From Flavobacteriaceae bacterium UJ101 (GTDB lineage Bacteria > Bacteroidota > Bacteroidia > Flavobacteriales > UJ101): a stretch of DNA of 64,000 nucleotides. Position 1 is the first letter of the stretch; every line of letters begins with the position of its first letter. Below, in pieces: positions 10,018-19,487 of the stretch. The DNA lies in assembly GCA_001880285.1 (NCBI GenBank), contig CP016269.1, positions 2,924,501 through 2,988,500 of the forward strand. Reading direction: 5' to 3'. Made by a program: the position numbers and the translations under genes. The notes under the pieces are model-generated. The model did not search any database. It was not told the DNA's origin and was given only the letters and a program-made list of their open reading frames with translations.

Positions 10018-10043
10018 AAACAGTTGGAATAAAAATATATAAG

Positions 10044-10073
10044 AAAGCAATCTAAATTTAGATTGCTTTTTTT
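10044..10073 (+). terminator. Rho-independent terminator after rho
   Basis: AAAGCAATCTAAA and its complement form a 13-bp stem followed by a run of T. Confidence 0.88.
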
Positions 10074-10207
10074 ATTTAAACTATAGTTCTTTTTTATTTA
10101 GGATGGAAATTATTGCAATATTAAATTAAAGTTAAGTTCGTCGAAAATGTAGGATAAAAAGAATACAATTAAATATATTTACACCTTCAATTTTCAAAAG
10201 AAAAAAT

Positions 10208-10708
10208 ATGGCTAAAATTACATTAGGAGGAAATGAGATTACAACATTAGGAACTTTACCAGAAATAGGAAGTAAAGCATCTGATTTTGTTTTAACTAAA
10301 GGCGATTTGTCTGATGCAAAACTTTCCGATTATAAAGGAAAGAAAGTCATTTTAAATATTTTTCCAAGTGTTGATACTGGAACATGTGCAGCATCTGCAA
10401 GACATTTTAATCAAGATGTAGCTAATTTAGATAATACAGTGGTTTTATGTGTATCACGTGATTTACCTTTTGCACAAGCTCGTTTTTGTGCCGCGGAAGG
10501 CATTGATCGTGTAGAAATGTTATCTGAATTTAAAGATTATAATTTTTCTGATGCCTATCAAGTTCGAATAACGTCGGGGCCATTGGAGGGGTTACATTCA
10601 CGTGCCATTGTAGTTTTAGACGAGCAAGGCATTGTACAATATGTCGAGCAAGTTCCTGAAATAAAAGACGAGCCAAATTACGAAAAAGCATTAGCAGCAA
10701 TAAAATAA
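10208..10708 (+). CDS. tpx: Thiol peroxidase Tpx (atypical 2-Cys peroxiredoxin)
   Basis: Tpx reduces hydroperoxides using thioredoxin. This 166-residue protein has the Tpx signature FPSVDTGTCAAS with the peroxidatic cysteine at residue 60, and the resolving cysteine in ARFCAAEG at residue 94. The length is normal for the family. It is monocistronic: a strong terminator follows, and rho's terminator precedes it. It is probably cytoplasmic, as no signal peptide is visible. Confidence 0.95.
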   Translation: MAKITLGGNEITTLGTLPEIGSKASDFVLTKGDLSDAKLSDYKGKKVILNIFPSVDTGTCAASARHFNQDVANLDNTVVLCVSRDLPFAQARFCAAEGIDRVEMLSEFKDYNFSDAYQVRITSGPLEGLHSRAIVVLDEQGIVQYVEQVPEIKDEPNYEKALAAIK

Positions 10709-10713
10709 ATAGA

Positions 10714-10739
10714 GGCACCCGAAAACGGGTGCCTTTTTT
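10714..10739 (+). terminator. Rho-independent terminator after tpx
   Basis: GGCACCCG-AAAA-CGGGTGCC is followed by six T residues. It is the most GC-rich hairpin in the window. Confidence 0.95.
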
Positions 10740-10786
10740 AGTTCAAAATTTCGATTAAATTAAATAGTTGTATAGAAGAATAACTA

Positions 10787-13700
10787 ATGAATACGCGAAT
10801 TCTTATTCAAAAAAAGCAGGCTTATGATGTAGAAAGTCAACATCAGCTAGCCAACCTGCAAAAAAATATTTCCATTCAACATCTCAAAATCAGTTATATT
10901 TATGATCTCTTTGATATAAATGAAAATGATTTACCAAAAGCTATTGAAAATGTATTTTCCAATCCTGTAACGGATAAAGTGCTATTGGAATATCAATATA
11001 AGGAAAATACATTAGCAGTTGAATATTTACCAGGAAATTATGATCAGCGAGCAGATTCTGCAGAACAATGTTTAGCTATTTTAGGAATTGAAAATGTGCG
11101 TGTTTTATCAAGTGTATTATATGAGTTTGATGGAGTATCTGAAGAAGATATCATAAAATTGAAAGAATCTTTAATTAATCCTATTGAAAGTAGAGAAAAA
11201 GATCTCAATGTTTTAGAATTCCCCGTTTCTCCTGAAATAAAACCTGTACCTATTATACATGGTTTTATACAATATAATGAAGATGAATTAAGTAATTTAC
11301 ATCAACAATTTGGATTTTCTTTTGAATTGGATGATTTACTTTTTATTCAAGAACATTTTAAGTCTATAGAGCGTAATCCAACTGAAACAGAACTGAAAAT
11401 GTTGGATACCTATTGGTCTGATCATTGTCGACATACTACATTTGAAACAGAAATTACGAATATCACAATAGAATCTCAATTTCAAAATATCATTCAAAAC
11501 ACACTAGATTATTATTTGAAATTAAGAGAAGAACTTAATATTACAAAACCCATCCGTTTAATGGATTTGGCAACCATTATGGGTAAATATTTTATCAAAA
11601 CGGGTGTGATGAATAATATTGAAATTTCAGAAGAAGTAAATGCTTGCTCGATTGAAATTACGGTAGATGAAGATGGAAAAGAAGAAGAATGGTTGTTGAT
11701 GTTTAAAAATGAAACGCATAATCATCCTACCGAGGTAGAACCTTTTGGAGGGGCTTCAACTTGTGTGGGAGGTGCTATTCGTGATCCATTGTCAGGACGT
11801 GCTTTCGTTTATCAGGCAATGAGAGTAACAGGTTCTGCTAATCCTTTAGAGAAAATAGAAGATACATTGGAAGGAAAACTTCCTCAATATAAAATTACAA
11901 CCGAAGCTGCAAAAGGATATAGTTCTTATGGTAATCAGATTGGTTTAGCTACGACTCATGTACGTGAAATTTATGATGAAGGTTATAAAGCTAAGCGTAT
12001 GGAGGTTGGTTTTGTTGCAGGAGCCGTGAAAAAAGAGTGGGTTCGTCGTGAATCCCCTGTTTCAGGAGATAAAATTATTTTATTAGGAGGGAAAACAGGG
12101 CGAGATGGTATAGGAGGAGCTACGGGTTCTTCTAAAGTTCACGATGGGCAAAAATTATCAGATTTAAGTGCAGAAGTTCAAAAAGGGAATGCGCCCGTAG
12201 AACGTAAAATTCAACGTTTGTTTAAGCAAGAAGAAGTCATTCGCATGATAAAAAAATGTAATGATTTTGGAGCAGGTGGCGTTTCCGTAGCTATAGGTGA
12301 AATTAGTGATGGTGTTTCCATTAATTTAGATGTTATTCCAACTAAATATAGCGGTTTAAACGGAACTGAGCTAGCCATTTCAGAATCACAAGAGCGTATG
12401 GCTGTTGTAGTGGAAGATCAAGATGTTGAAAAGTTTATCAAATTAGCTGAGAAAGAAAATTTAGAAGCTGTAGAAGTTGCAGAAGTAACCGATGATAATC
12501 ATGTGTCAGTTTTATGGAAGGGTGAAAAAATTGTACACTTAGACCGTAATTTTTTAGATACTAATGGTGTTCGAAAGCAAACTCAGTTAAAAGTAGTCGA
12601 TTCAAAGAATATTCAAAATCCATTTGAAAATAAAGAATTTACTAAAGAAAACTTTATAGCATTACTAGAAGATTTGAATCATACTTCACAAAAAGGACTG
12701 GTTGAAATGTTTGATTGTAATGTAGGACGTTCTACTGTTTTAGCACCTTTTGGAGGAAAAAATCAAGAAACTCCAGAAGATGTCAGTGTTCAGAAAATTC
12801 CAACTAAAGGATTTACCAATACTGTAAGTATGGCTTCTTTTGGGTTTAATCCAAAAGTAAGTAAATGGAGTTGTTATCATGGAGGTTATTATGCCGTAAT
12901 AGATTCTGTTGCAAAAATTGTAGCTGCTGGAGGAAATTATGAAGAAATTCGTTTAACATTCCAAGAATATTTTGAACGTTTACGTAATGAAGAAAATCGT
13001 TGGGGGAAACCTTTTGCTTCTTTATTAGGAACAATTGAAGCACAAAAAATGTTTAATATAGCGGCAATTGGTGGAAAAGATAGTATGAGTGGAACTTATC
13101 ATGATATTGATGTACCACCAACATTAATTTCTTTTGCAGTAGCACCTAATGATGTGCGATATATTATTTCATCTACTTTACAAAGAGAAAACACATATTT
13201 GTATGCTTTTGTTCCTCCTATGTCAGAAGGTTATTTATTAGATGAAAAAGTGATTACAAACTTCTATAAATTTACATATGATATTTTAGGTCAGGATATT
13301 GTAGCAATGAAAGCTGTAGAATTTGGTGGAATTGCTGAAAGCTTATCTAAAATGGCTTTTGGAAATAAAATTGGTTTTGAAGTGAAGAGTTCATTACCGA
13401 TGATGCAATATTTGCCAGGTGCTTTATTGTTTGAAATTGGAACAACAATAGAATTAGGAAATGAGTTAGATCAATATTTATATCCAATAGGTCAAACGAA
13501 TACTACTCAAAATATAAAAATTAATGGAGTAGAGCTTACAATAGAAGAAGCTTTAAAAGTTTGGACTAATACGCTAGAACCTGTTTTCCCTTCAAAAACT
13601 AATGAAAAGAATTCAGAATTTGGAATTCAGAATTCAGAAAAGTTAGAAAGTAAAAGAGTTGATTCAAGCGAACAGTCAATAATGAATAGTGAACAACCGA

Positions 13701-14521
13701 AGGTTGTGATTCCTGTATTCCCAGGAACGAATTCAGAGTATGATAGTCAGAAAGCTTTTGAGAAAGAAGGCGCTTCTGTAAAACAAGTTTTAATTCGAAA
13801 CTTAAATTCGATTTGGATTGAAGAATCACTAAATGAATGGGTTACAGAAATAGAAAAAGCGGATATTATATTCATCCCAGGAGGATTTAGTGCGGCAGAT
13901 GAGCCAGAAGGATCAGGAAAGTTTATTGCAACGGTTTTACGAAATGAAAAAGTTAAAAAGGCAATTCATGACTTTTTAGATCGTGATGGATTAATATTAG
14001 GTATTTGTAATGGATTCCAGGCCCTAATTAAAAGTGGGTTATTACCTACAGGAAGAATTTCAGATTTAAAGGAAGATTCACCAACACTATACTATAATGA
14101 TATTGGGCGCCACGTAACACAATTTGTACGTACTAAAGTAGTAAACGATCATTCTCCTTGGTTGAAAGGAATGAAAGATCAAACATTTTGGGTTCCTGTA
14201 TCACATGGAGAAGGTAAATTTATTGTAGATGAAACCAATTTAAAACAATTGATTGAAAACAAGCAAATTGCAACACAATATGTTGATTTAGAAGAAGCTG
14301 CTGTAATGGAAATGCCATATAATCCTAATGGTTCTACTTATGCTATAGAAGGTATAACAAGTCCTTGTGGTAGAATTTATGGTAGGATGGGGCACCCAGA
14401 GCGTGTAGAAGCAGGAACATTTAAGAATATTCCTAATTTAGAAGTGATGAACATCTTTAAAAATGGAGTGGAATACGTGAAGCAGAAATTAGTAATAAGT
14501 AGTAGCAAGATTATAGATTAA
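10787..14521 (+). CDS. purL: Phosphoribosylformylglycinamidine synthase (large type)
   Basis: PurL converts FGAR to FGAM with ATP and glutamine, the fourth step of purine synthesis. This is the fused type, with an N-terminal PurS-like part, two AIRS-like halves and a C-terminal glutamine amidotransferase. Motifs include SDHCRHTTFET, NETHNHPTEVEPFGGAST and GGKDSMSGTYHD. The amidotransferase begins at PVFPGTNSEYD and has the nucleophile in LGICNGFQ (Cys1074) and a PHE-like end GHPERVE. Residues about 942-970 are an in-frame low-complexity insert, rich in repeated NSE, in the linker before the amidotransferase (see the separate repeat entry). It is the first gene of the purine operon. Confidence 0.97.
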   Translation: MNTRILIQKKQAYDVESQHQLANLQKNISIQHLKISYIYDLFDINENDLPKAIENVFSNPVTDKVLLEYQYKENTLAVEYLPGNYDQRADSAEQCLAILGIENVRVLSSVLYEFDGVSEEDIIKLKESLINPIESREKDLNVLEFPVSPEIKPVPIIHGFIQYNEDELSNLHQQFGFSFELDDLLFIQEHFKSIERNPTETELKMLDTYWSDHCRHTTFETEITNITIESQFQNIIQNTLDYYLKLREELNITKPIRLMDLATIMGKYFIKTGVMNNIEISEEVNACSIEITVDEDGKEEEWLLMFKNETHNHPTEVEPFGGASTCVGGAIRDPLSGRAFVYQAMRVTGSANPLEKIEDTLEGKLPQYKITTEAAKGYSSYGNQIGLATTHVREIYDEGYKAKRMEVGFVAGAVKKEWVRRESPVSGDKIILLGGKTGRDGIGGATGSSKVHDGQKLSDLSAEVQKGNAPVERKIQRLFKQEEVIRMIKKCNDFGAGGVSVAIGEISDGVSINLDVIPTKYSGLNGTELAISESQERMAVVVEDQDVEKFIKLAEKENLEAVEVAEVTDDNHVSVLWKGEKIVHLDRNFLDTNGVRKQTQLKVVDSKNIQNPFENKEFTKENFIALLEDLNHTSQKGLVEMFDCNVGRSTVLAPFGGKNQETPEDVSVQKIPTKGFTNTVSMASFGFNPKVSKWSCYHGGYYAVIDSVAKIVAAGGNYEEIRLTFQEYFERLRNEENRWGKPFASLLGTIEAQKMFNIAAIGGKDSMSGTYHDIDVPPTLISFAVAPNDVRYIISSTLQRENTYLYAFVPPMSEGYLLDEKVITNFYKFTYDILGQDIVAMKAVEFGGIAESLSKMAFGNKIGFEVKSSLPMMQYLPGALLFEIGTTIELGNELDQYLYPIGQTNTTQNIKINGVELTIEEALKVWTNTLEPVFPSKTNEKNSEFGIQNSEKLESKRVDSSEQSIMNSEQPKVVIPVFPGTNSEYDSQKAFEKEGASVKQVLIRNLNSIWIEESLNEWVTEIEKADIIFIPGGFSAADEPEGSGKFIATVLRNEKVKKAIHDFLDRDGLILGICNGFQALIKSGLLPTGRISDLKEDSPTLYYNDIGRHVTQFVRTKVVNDHSPWLKGMKDQTFWVPVSHGEGKFIVDETNLKQLIENKQIATQYVDLEEAAVMEMPYNPNGSTYAIEGITSPCGRIYGRMGHPERVEAGTFKNIPNLEVMNIFKNGVEYVKQKLVISSSKIID
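13610..13696 (+). repeat. Short-word repeat insert inside purL
   Basis: This 87-base in-frame stretch contains AATTCAG three times and near-copies (AATTTGG), then AACAGTCAATAATGAATAGT words. It encodes a low-complexity linker between the synthetase and amidotransferase parts of PurL. The style matches other word mosaics in spacers of this operon. Confidence 0.6.
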
Positions 14522-14563
14522 TTAAACAAACAAATAATACAAAACATTTAAAATTAAGTAGAA

Positions 14564-15037
14564 ATGAAAGTAGCGATTGTATTTGGAAGTACATCAGACA
14601 AGGAAGTAATGGCAAAAGCAGCCAGAGGTTTAGAAGAGTTTGACGTTCCTTACGGAGCATTTGCCATCTCAGCACACCGTTTACCAAGCGTTTTAGCTGA
14701 AAAATTAAACGAGTGGGAAGAGAACGGAGTAGAAGTTATTATTGCAGGAGCTGGTTTAGCAGCACATTTACCAGGTGTGATTGCTTCTAAATCAACAATT
14801 CCAGTAATTGGAGTTCCATTAAAAGGAGCTATCGAAGGATTAGATGCTTTATACAGTATTGTTCAAATGCCTAAAGATATTCCAGTTGCAACAGTTGGAA
14901 TTAATAATGCACGTAATGCCGCTTTTTTAGCAGTTCAAATGCTTTCAATTAAATATCCAGAATATAAAGAAAAATTAAAAGGATATAGAGCGAATCAAGT
15001 AGAAAAATTATCAAAAGACGTAGAACAAAGTTTATAA
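14564..15037 (+). CDS. purE: 5-(carboxyamino)imidazole ribonucleotide mutase
   Basis: PurE rearranges N5-CAIR to CAIR in purine synthesis. This 157-residue protein shows the class I fold motifs FGSTSDKEVM, AISAHRLP (catalytic His), AGAGLAAHLPGV and GVPLKGAIEGLDALYSIVQMP. A PurK partner is expected for class I PurE but is not in the window. The gene lies 42 bases after purL in the same operon. Confidence 0.95.
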   Translation: MKVAIVFGSTSDKEVMAKAARGLEEFDVPYGAFAISAHRLPSVLAEKLNEWEENGVEVIIAGAGLAAHLPGVIASKSTIPVIGVPLKGAIEGLDALYSIVQMPKDIPVATVGINNARNAAFLAVQMLSIKYPEYKEKLKGYRANQVEKLSKDVEQSL

Positions 15038-15110
15038 ATCAGTAGGTTAGTAGATGGTAAGTTAGTAATGGATAAATTAAATGCCACCTATAACTACCGA
15101 ATATATCAAT
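15038..15110 (+). repeat. Word-repeat spacer between purE and purC
   Basis: The 92-base spacer carries AGTAGGTTAGTAG and AAGTTAGTAATGG, repeated GTTAGTA words, then CCACCTATAACTACC. It contains no ORF. It resembles the other short-word mosaics of this operon in style but not in exact sequence. Confidence 0.4.
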
Positions 15111-15129
15111 AATCCAAAAAGTCATAAAA

Positions 15130-15840
15130 ATGAGTATCGAGCAAAAAGAATTCCTTTACGAAGGAAAAGCAAAACAAATTTATGCAACGAATGATCCTGA
15201 TAAAGTAATTATTCATTACAAAGATGATGCAACAGCTTTTAATGCACAAAAAAAAGGCTCTGTAGCTGATAAAGGGGAATTAAATAATAAAATCACGGAA
15301 ATTATTTTTAAATATCTAGAAACAAAAGGTATTAAAACACATTTCATTGATCGTTTAAATGAGCGTGATCAATTATGTCATAAAGTAACCATTATGCCAT
15401 TAGAAGTAATTGTACGTAATGTAATTGCTGGGTCAATGGCAAAACGTTTGGATATGAAAGAAGGTACTACTCCTCCAAATACTATTTTTGATTTATGTTA
15501 CAAACGTGATGATTTAGGAGATCCCTTAATTAATGATGATCATGCTGTAGCGTTAGGTGCAGCAACTTATGATGAATTAAAATACATTTACGGAGTTACG
15601 GCTCAAATCAATGATATTTTAAAAGAACATTTCTTAAAAGAAGACATTATTTTAGTTGATTTCAAGATCGAATTTGGAAAAGATAAAGATGGAAATATCT
15701 TATTAGCTGATGAAATCAGTCCTGATACATGTCGTTTTTGGGATAAAAATACCATGAAAAAATTAGATAAAGATCGCTTTAGAAGAGATTTAGGAGACGT
15801 TCGTGAAGCGTACGTTGAAATTTTAGAGCGTTTATCTTAG
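15130..15840 (+). CDS. purC: SAICAR synthase
   Basis: PurC joins aspartate to CAIR to make SAICAR. This 236-residue protein has the family motifs [11 protein letters not shown] (ATP loop), [14 protein letters not shown] and [13 protein letters not shown] near the C-terminus. Length is normal. It follows purE in the operon, and the next ORF is a four-helix-bundle protein rather than a purine gene. Confidence 0.96.
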   Translation: MSIEQKEFLYEGKAKQIYATNDPDKVIIHYKDDATAFNAQKKGSVADKGELNNKITEIIFKYLETKGIKTHFIDRLNERDQLCHKVTIMPLEVIVRNVIAGSMAKRLDMKEGTTPPNTIFDLCYKRDDLGDPLINDDHAVALGAATYDELKYIYGVTAQINDILKEHFLKEDIILVDFKIEFGKDKDGNILLADEISPDTCRFWDKNTMKKLDKDRFRRDLGDVREAYVEILERLS

Positions 15841-15847
15841 ATAGATG

Positions 15848-15860
15848 TGTGTTCTGAGTT
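15848..15860 (+). repeat. Left arm of a 13-bp inverted repeat around the four-helix-bundle ORF
   Basis: TGTGTTCTGAGTT lies 7 bases after the purC stop. Its exact reverse complement is at 16277-16289. Right after it comes ACGAGTTTTGAGT, built of similar GAGTT words. Confidence 0.7.
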
Positions 15861-15893
15861 ACGAGTTTTGAGTATTTTTTAAAATAATGTAGC

Positions 15894-16250
15894 ATGGGGA
15901 AATATAAAGAATTGAATTTGTATAAGGAATCTATGGTTTTAGTAACTAGGATTTACCAAGTAACAGATAAATTCCCATCTGATGAGAAATTTGGATTGAT
16001 AAATCAAATTCGTCGTAGTGCGATTTCGATAACTTCTAATATAGCAGAAGGAGCTGGGAGGAATAGTAATGCACAGTATATAAACTTTCTAAATATTTCA
16101 AAAGGATCTATTTATGAACTGGAAACTCAGATTACAATTAGTTTTAATTTAGGTTATATTAAAAAAGAACTATATGAAGAATTGATTTTAGTTTTAGATA
16201 AATTATCCAAAATGAATCAAAAGCTTCAAAATTATCTAGCTACAAAATAA
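15894..16250 (+). CDS. Four-helix-bundle protein of the 23S intervening-sequence (S23/IVP) family
   Basis: This 118-residue protein matches the four-helix-bundle family: YKELNLYKESM, DEKFGLINQIRRSAISITSNIAEGAGR and YINFLNISKGSIYELETQI are its typical stretches. The family was first seen in intervening sequences of 23S rRNA genes and is structurally related to Avd of diversity-generating retroelements. The molecular role is not settled. Here it sits between purC and purF, its stop overlaps the purF start by one base (TAATG), and a 13-bp inverted repeat flanks it. It looks inserted into the operon: it is not a purine enzyme, and it splits a normally tight gene order. Confidence 0.9.
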   Translation: MGKYKELNLYKESMVLVTRIYQVTDKFPSDEKFGLINQIRRSAISITSNIAEGAGRNSNAQYINFLNISKGSIYELETQITISFNLGYIKKELYEELILVLDKLSKMNQKLQNYLATK

Positions 16251-17683
16251 TGATGAATAACAAATACAAAAACTTGAACTCAGAACACATAACTCGAACC
16301 CCACAACTATTTAACGAACTAAGAGAAGAATGTGGTGTTTTTGGTGTATATTCTACTAAAGACATTGATACTTTTTCTATTGCTCAATTTGGAATGTTTG
16401 CCTTACAACATCGAGGACAAGAAGCCTGTGGAGTATCTGTATTAAAAGATGGCGAAATTAATACCTATAAACAAACGGGTTTAGTTTTAGATGCTTTTAA
16501 AGCGATTGACGAAGTCGAAGCTTTTCAAGGAAATGGAGCAATAGGACACACACGGTATTCCACAACAGGAGATAGTAGTAGAAAAAATATACAGCCTTTA
16601 TATGCCGTAAATCGTTATGGGAAACCTTATTTTTCCATCGTACATAATGGAAATTTAACAGGACATGAAAGTTTAAGAGAGGAATTGATTAAAGAAGATC
16701 TTCCTTTTATCGCAACATCTGATACAGAAGTTATGTTGCGCCAAATTCAGCAATATGCTGATCTATCAGCACAAGAAGCCATTCGAAAGACTATGCAAAA
16801 GGTTAAAGGAGCGTATTCAATTTTATTGTTAACAGATGATAAAATAGCCGCTTTTCGTGATCCTAATGGAATTCGACCATTGTGTTATGGTAAAATAGAT
16901 GAAGAAACATGGGTTTTTAGCTCAGAAAGTTGTGGTTTGGACGCTGTTGGAGCAGAATTTATTCGAGATATAGAACCAGGAGAAATTATTGTGATTGATA
17001 AAGTCAATGGCTTTCAGTCATTTAAGATGGAAGAAAAACATCCTAAAGCTTCTTGTGCATTTGAATTTATCTACTTTGCGCGACCTGATTCTAATATAGA
17101 AAATAAAAATATCCATGAAATTCGTGTAAGAAGTGGTGAAAAATTATACGAACAATCTCCCGTTGAAGCAGATGTTGTTATAGGAGTTCCTGATTCTGGT
17201 GTGCCTTCGGCTATTGGTTATTCTAGAGCTTCAGGAATACCGTTCGAACCTATTTTAGTGAAAAATAGATATATGAGTCGTTCTTTTATCGTTCCGACAC
17301 AAGAGATGAGAGAACGTGTGGTGAATTTAAAATTGAACCCTATTGTATCTCAGATTAAAGGGAAGCGTGTGGTGGTTTTAGATGATTCTATCGTTCGAGG
17401 AACAACCAGTAAACGTTTAGTAAAAATATTAAAAGATGCAGGAGCTAAGGAAATTCATTTTAGAAGTGCTTCTCCACCTATTATTGCACCTTGTTTTTTA
17501 GGAATTGATACACCTGATAAAAAACAACTTATTTCAGCTAATATGACTATAGAAGAATTAACAAAATACATGGATGTAGATAGTTTAGATTTCTTATCAG
17601 TAGACAATTTAAAGTGTATTTTAGAATCTTCTAATCATTGTTTTGGGTGTTTTACAGAACAATATCCTGTTGCAAAAAGTTAA
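16250..17683 (+). CDS. purF: Amidophosphoribosyltransferase
   Basis: PurF makes phosphoribosylamine from PRPP and glutamine, the first committed purine step. The catalytic N-terminal nucleophile is the Cys of EECGVFG at residue 28, so a propeptide of 27 residues would have to be removed. That is longer than the 11 residues of Bacillus PurF. Further motifs are GHTRYSTTG, HNGNLTGH and the PRPP loop VVVLDDSIVRGTTSKR. The tail has cysteines (KCILESSNHCFGCF), consistent with the Fe-S-type PurF. The extra N-terminus is encoded by the right arm of the inverted repeat around the upstream ORF. A second ATG at 16253 is an equally possible start. Confidence 0.95.
   Translation: MMNNKYKNLNSEHITRTPQLFNELREECGVFGVYSTKDIDTFSIAQFGMFALQHRGQEACGVSVLKDGEINTYKQTGLVLDAFKAIDEVEAFQGNGAIGHTRYSTTGDSSRKNIQPLYAVNRYGKPYFSIVHNGNLTGHESLREELIKEDLPFIATSDTEVMLRQIQQYADLSAQEAIRKTMQKVKGAYSILLLTDDKIAAFRDPNGIRPLCYGKIDEETWVFSSESCGLDAVGAEFIRDIEPGEIIVIDKVNGFQSFKMEEKHPKASCAFEFIYFARPDSNIENKNIHEIRVRSGEKLYEQSPVEADVVIGVPDSGVPSAIGYSRASGIPFEPILVKNRYMSRSFIVPTQEMRERVVNLKLNPIVSQIKGKRVVVLDDSIVRGTTSKRLVKILKDAGAKEIHFRSASPPIIAPCFLGIDTPDKKQLISANMTIEELTKYMDVDSLDFLSVDNLKCILESSNHCFGCFTEQYPVAKS
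16277..16289 (-). repeat. Right arm of the 13-bp inverted repeat, inside purF
   Basis: The reverse complement TGTGTTCTGAGTT is identical to 15848-15860. It lies in codons of the purF propeptide and is flanked by AACTCGAACC, whose complement echoes the GAGTT words of the left arm. Confidence 0.7.
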
Positions 17684-17714
17684 AAAGAATTTGATATCTT
17701 TATAAAAAAACAAG

Positions 17715-18392
17715 ATGCCAACAATATTAAAAAAAGAAATTTTTACCTTTTTAAACGATCTAAAAGAAAACAACCATCGTGATTGGATGCAAGAACAAAA
17801 GAAACGCTATCAAGCAAATGAAAAAGAATTGAAAGCATTTTACCAAGAAACGATGAATGAGTTGAATACATTTGATGAAATTGAAAAATTAAAAGTATTT
17901 CGAATTAACCGAGATGTACGTTTTAGTAAAGATAAAACACCTTATAATGTACACCGAAGTGCTAGTTTTTCGAGACAAGGAACACATCGAAGAGGAGGTT
18001 ATTATTTACGATTAGAACCTGGAAGTTCTGCGATGGCTGGAGGTTTCTTTGCCCCAGAATCCGCTGATTTACTACGAATTCGTAAAGAGTTTGAAATGGA
18101 TAGTTCAGAAATTTATCAAATTTTAGAAGAACCTAATTTTAAAAAAGCATTTGGAGGATTTAGTCAAGAATACAAAGTGAAGACAGCTCCTAAAGGTTTT
18201 AGTAAAGAAGATCCAAATATTGAGTTAATTCGTTTAAAATCATTTTTTGTAGTACATCATTTTACAGATAAGGAAGTTTTTTCAAAAGATTTTCAAGAAT
18301 TACTGGTCTATCATTATCAGTTATTAACACCCTTTTTTGATTATATGAGTGACGTTCTAACAACCAATTTGAATGGAGAATCCATTATTTAA
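17715..18392 (+). CDS. DUF2461 domain protein
   Basis: This 225-residue protein belongs to the DUF2461 (TIGR02453) family, shown by FLNDLKENNHRDWMQEQKKRY, FRINRDVRFSKDKTPYNVH and GGYYLRLEPGSSAMAGGFF. The family is widespread but has no established function. It lies 31 bases after purF and 71 before purM, so it is probably co-transcribed with them, although no link to purine synthesis is known to me. Confidence 0.85.
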   Translation: MPTILKKEIFTFLNDLKENNHRDWMQEQKKRYQANEKELKAFYQETMNELNTFDEIEKLKVFRINRDVRFSKDKTPYNVHRSASFSRQGTHRRGGYYLRLEPGSSAMAGGFFAPESADLLRIRKEFEMDSSEIYQILEEPNFKKAFGGFSQEYKVKTAPKGFSKEDPNIELIRLKSFFVVHHFTDKEVFSKDFQELLVYHYQLLTPFFDYMSDVLTTNLNGESII

Positions 18393-18463
18393 GTATATAT
18401 AAGATTAAAACTTATGAAAAAGAAATTTTTTAGGTTTTAACTTTTAATTATTAATTTAAAAAT

Positions 18464-19462
18464 ATGTCAACCTATAAAAAAGCAGGCGTAGATAAAGAAG
18501 AAGGTTACGCAACAGTAAATAAAATAAAAGATTCTGTTCAATCAACACATAATGAAAATGTATTGAATGGATTAGGTAGTTTTGGAGCCTTTTTTGCTTT
18601 AAAGGATTATAAAAATCCCGTTTTAGTAAGTGGTACCGATGGAGTAGGAACCAAGTTACGTATTGCCTTAGATGTAGAAAAATATGATACGGTGGGGGTA
18701 GATTGTTTCGCGATGTGTGCCAACGATATTTTGTGTCATGGCGCAAAACCCTTGTTTTTTCTAGATTATTTGGCTTGTGGTAAATTGGATTCAGATGTTG
18801 CAGCTGAGATTATTTCAGGAGTGACTAATGCCTGTAAAGAAACAGGAACAGCTCTAATTGGTGGAGAAACAGCTGAAATGCCAGGTATGTATCAAATAGG
18901 TGACTATGATATTGCTGGTTTTTGTGTAGGAGTAGTAGAGCGTGATGAAATTATTGATGGCTCTAAAATTCAAGAAGGCGATAAGATCATTGCACTTCCT
19001 GCAAGTGGTTTTCATAGTAATGGATTTTCATTGATTCGTACTGTTTTTACAGATTTTAATGAAGATTTTAAAGGGAAACCTATCTATGAAGAGCTATTAA
19101 AGCCTACCAAATTATATCAAAATATAGTATTTTCTATTTTAGAAAAATATGAATTAAATGGAATTGCTCATATTACAGGAGGAGGTTTAATAGAAAATGT
19201 TCCCCGTATTTTACCAAAAGGATTAGGGGCTTCGATAGAAAAATCAAAAATTCAAATTCCTGAAATTATGTTAGAACTTTCCAAACGAGGAAATATAAGT
19301 TTGGATGAAATGTTTGGAACATTTAATATGGGGGTAGGTATGGTTTTGGTTGTTGATTCAAAGAAAGCAAATACAATATTAGATCATATTGATTCAGAAG
19401 GAGAAAAAGCTTATGTAATTGGAGAAATAATAAAAAGTGATCAGGAAATCATTTTAAGATAA
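18464..19462 (+). CDS. purM: Phosphoribosylformylglycinamidine cyclo-ligase (AIR synthase)
   Basis: PurM closes the imidazole ring, turning FGAM into AIR. This 332-residue protein carries VSGTDGVGTKLRIA, MCANDILCHGAKPLFFLDY, GGETAEMPGMY and HITGGGLIENVPRIL. It is the last purine gene of the operon. A long perfect hairpin follows the stop codon. Confidence 0.96.
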   Translation: MSTYKKAGVDKEEGYATVNKIKDSVQSTHNENVLNGLGSFGAFFALKDYKNPVLVSGTDGVGTKLRIALDVEKYDTVGVDCFAMCANDILCHGAKPLFFLDYLACGKLDSDVAAEIISGVTNACKETGTALIGGETAEMPGMYQIGDYDIAGFCVGVVERDEIIDGSKIQEGDKIIALPASGFHSNGFSLIRTVFTDFNEDFKGKPIYEELLKPTKLYQNIVFSILEKYELNGIAHITGGGLIENVPRILPKGLGASIEKSKIQIPEIMLELSKRGNISLDEMFGTFNMGVGMVLVVDSKKANTILDHIDSEGEKAYVIGEIIKSDQEIILR

Positions 19463-19487
19463 TATAATTTCAACTTTTAGAGTTGAG

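Noticed and set aside
13599-13829. Minus-strand ORF across the purL repeat insert
   Set aside because: It exists only because the repeat lacks stop codons in that frame; the sense frame is an essential enzyme.
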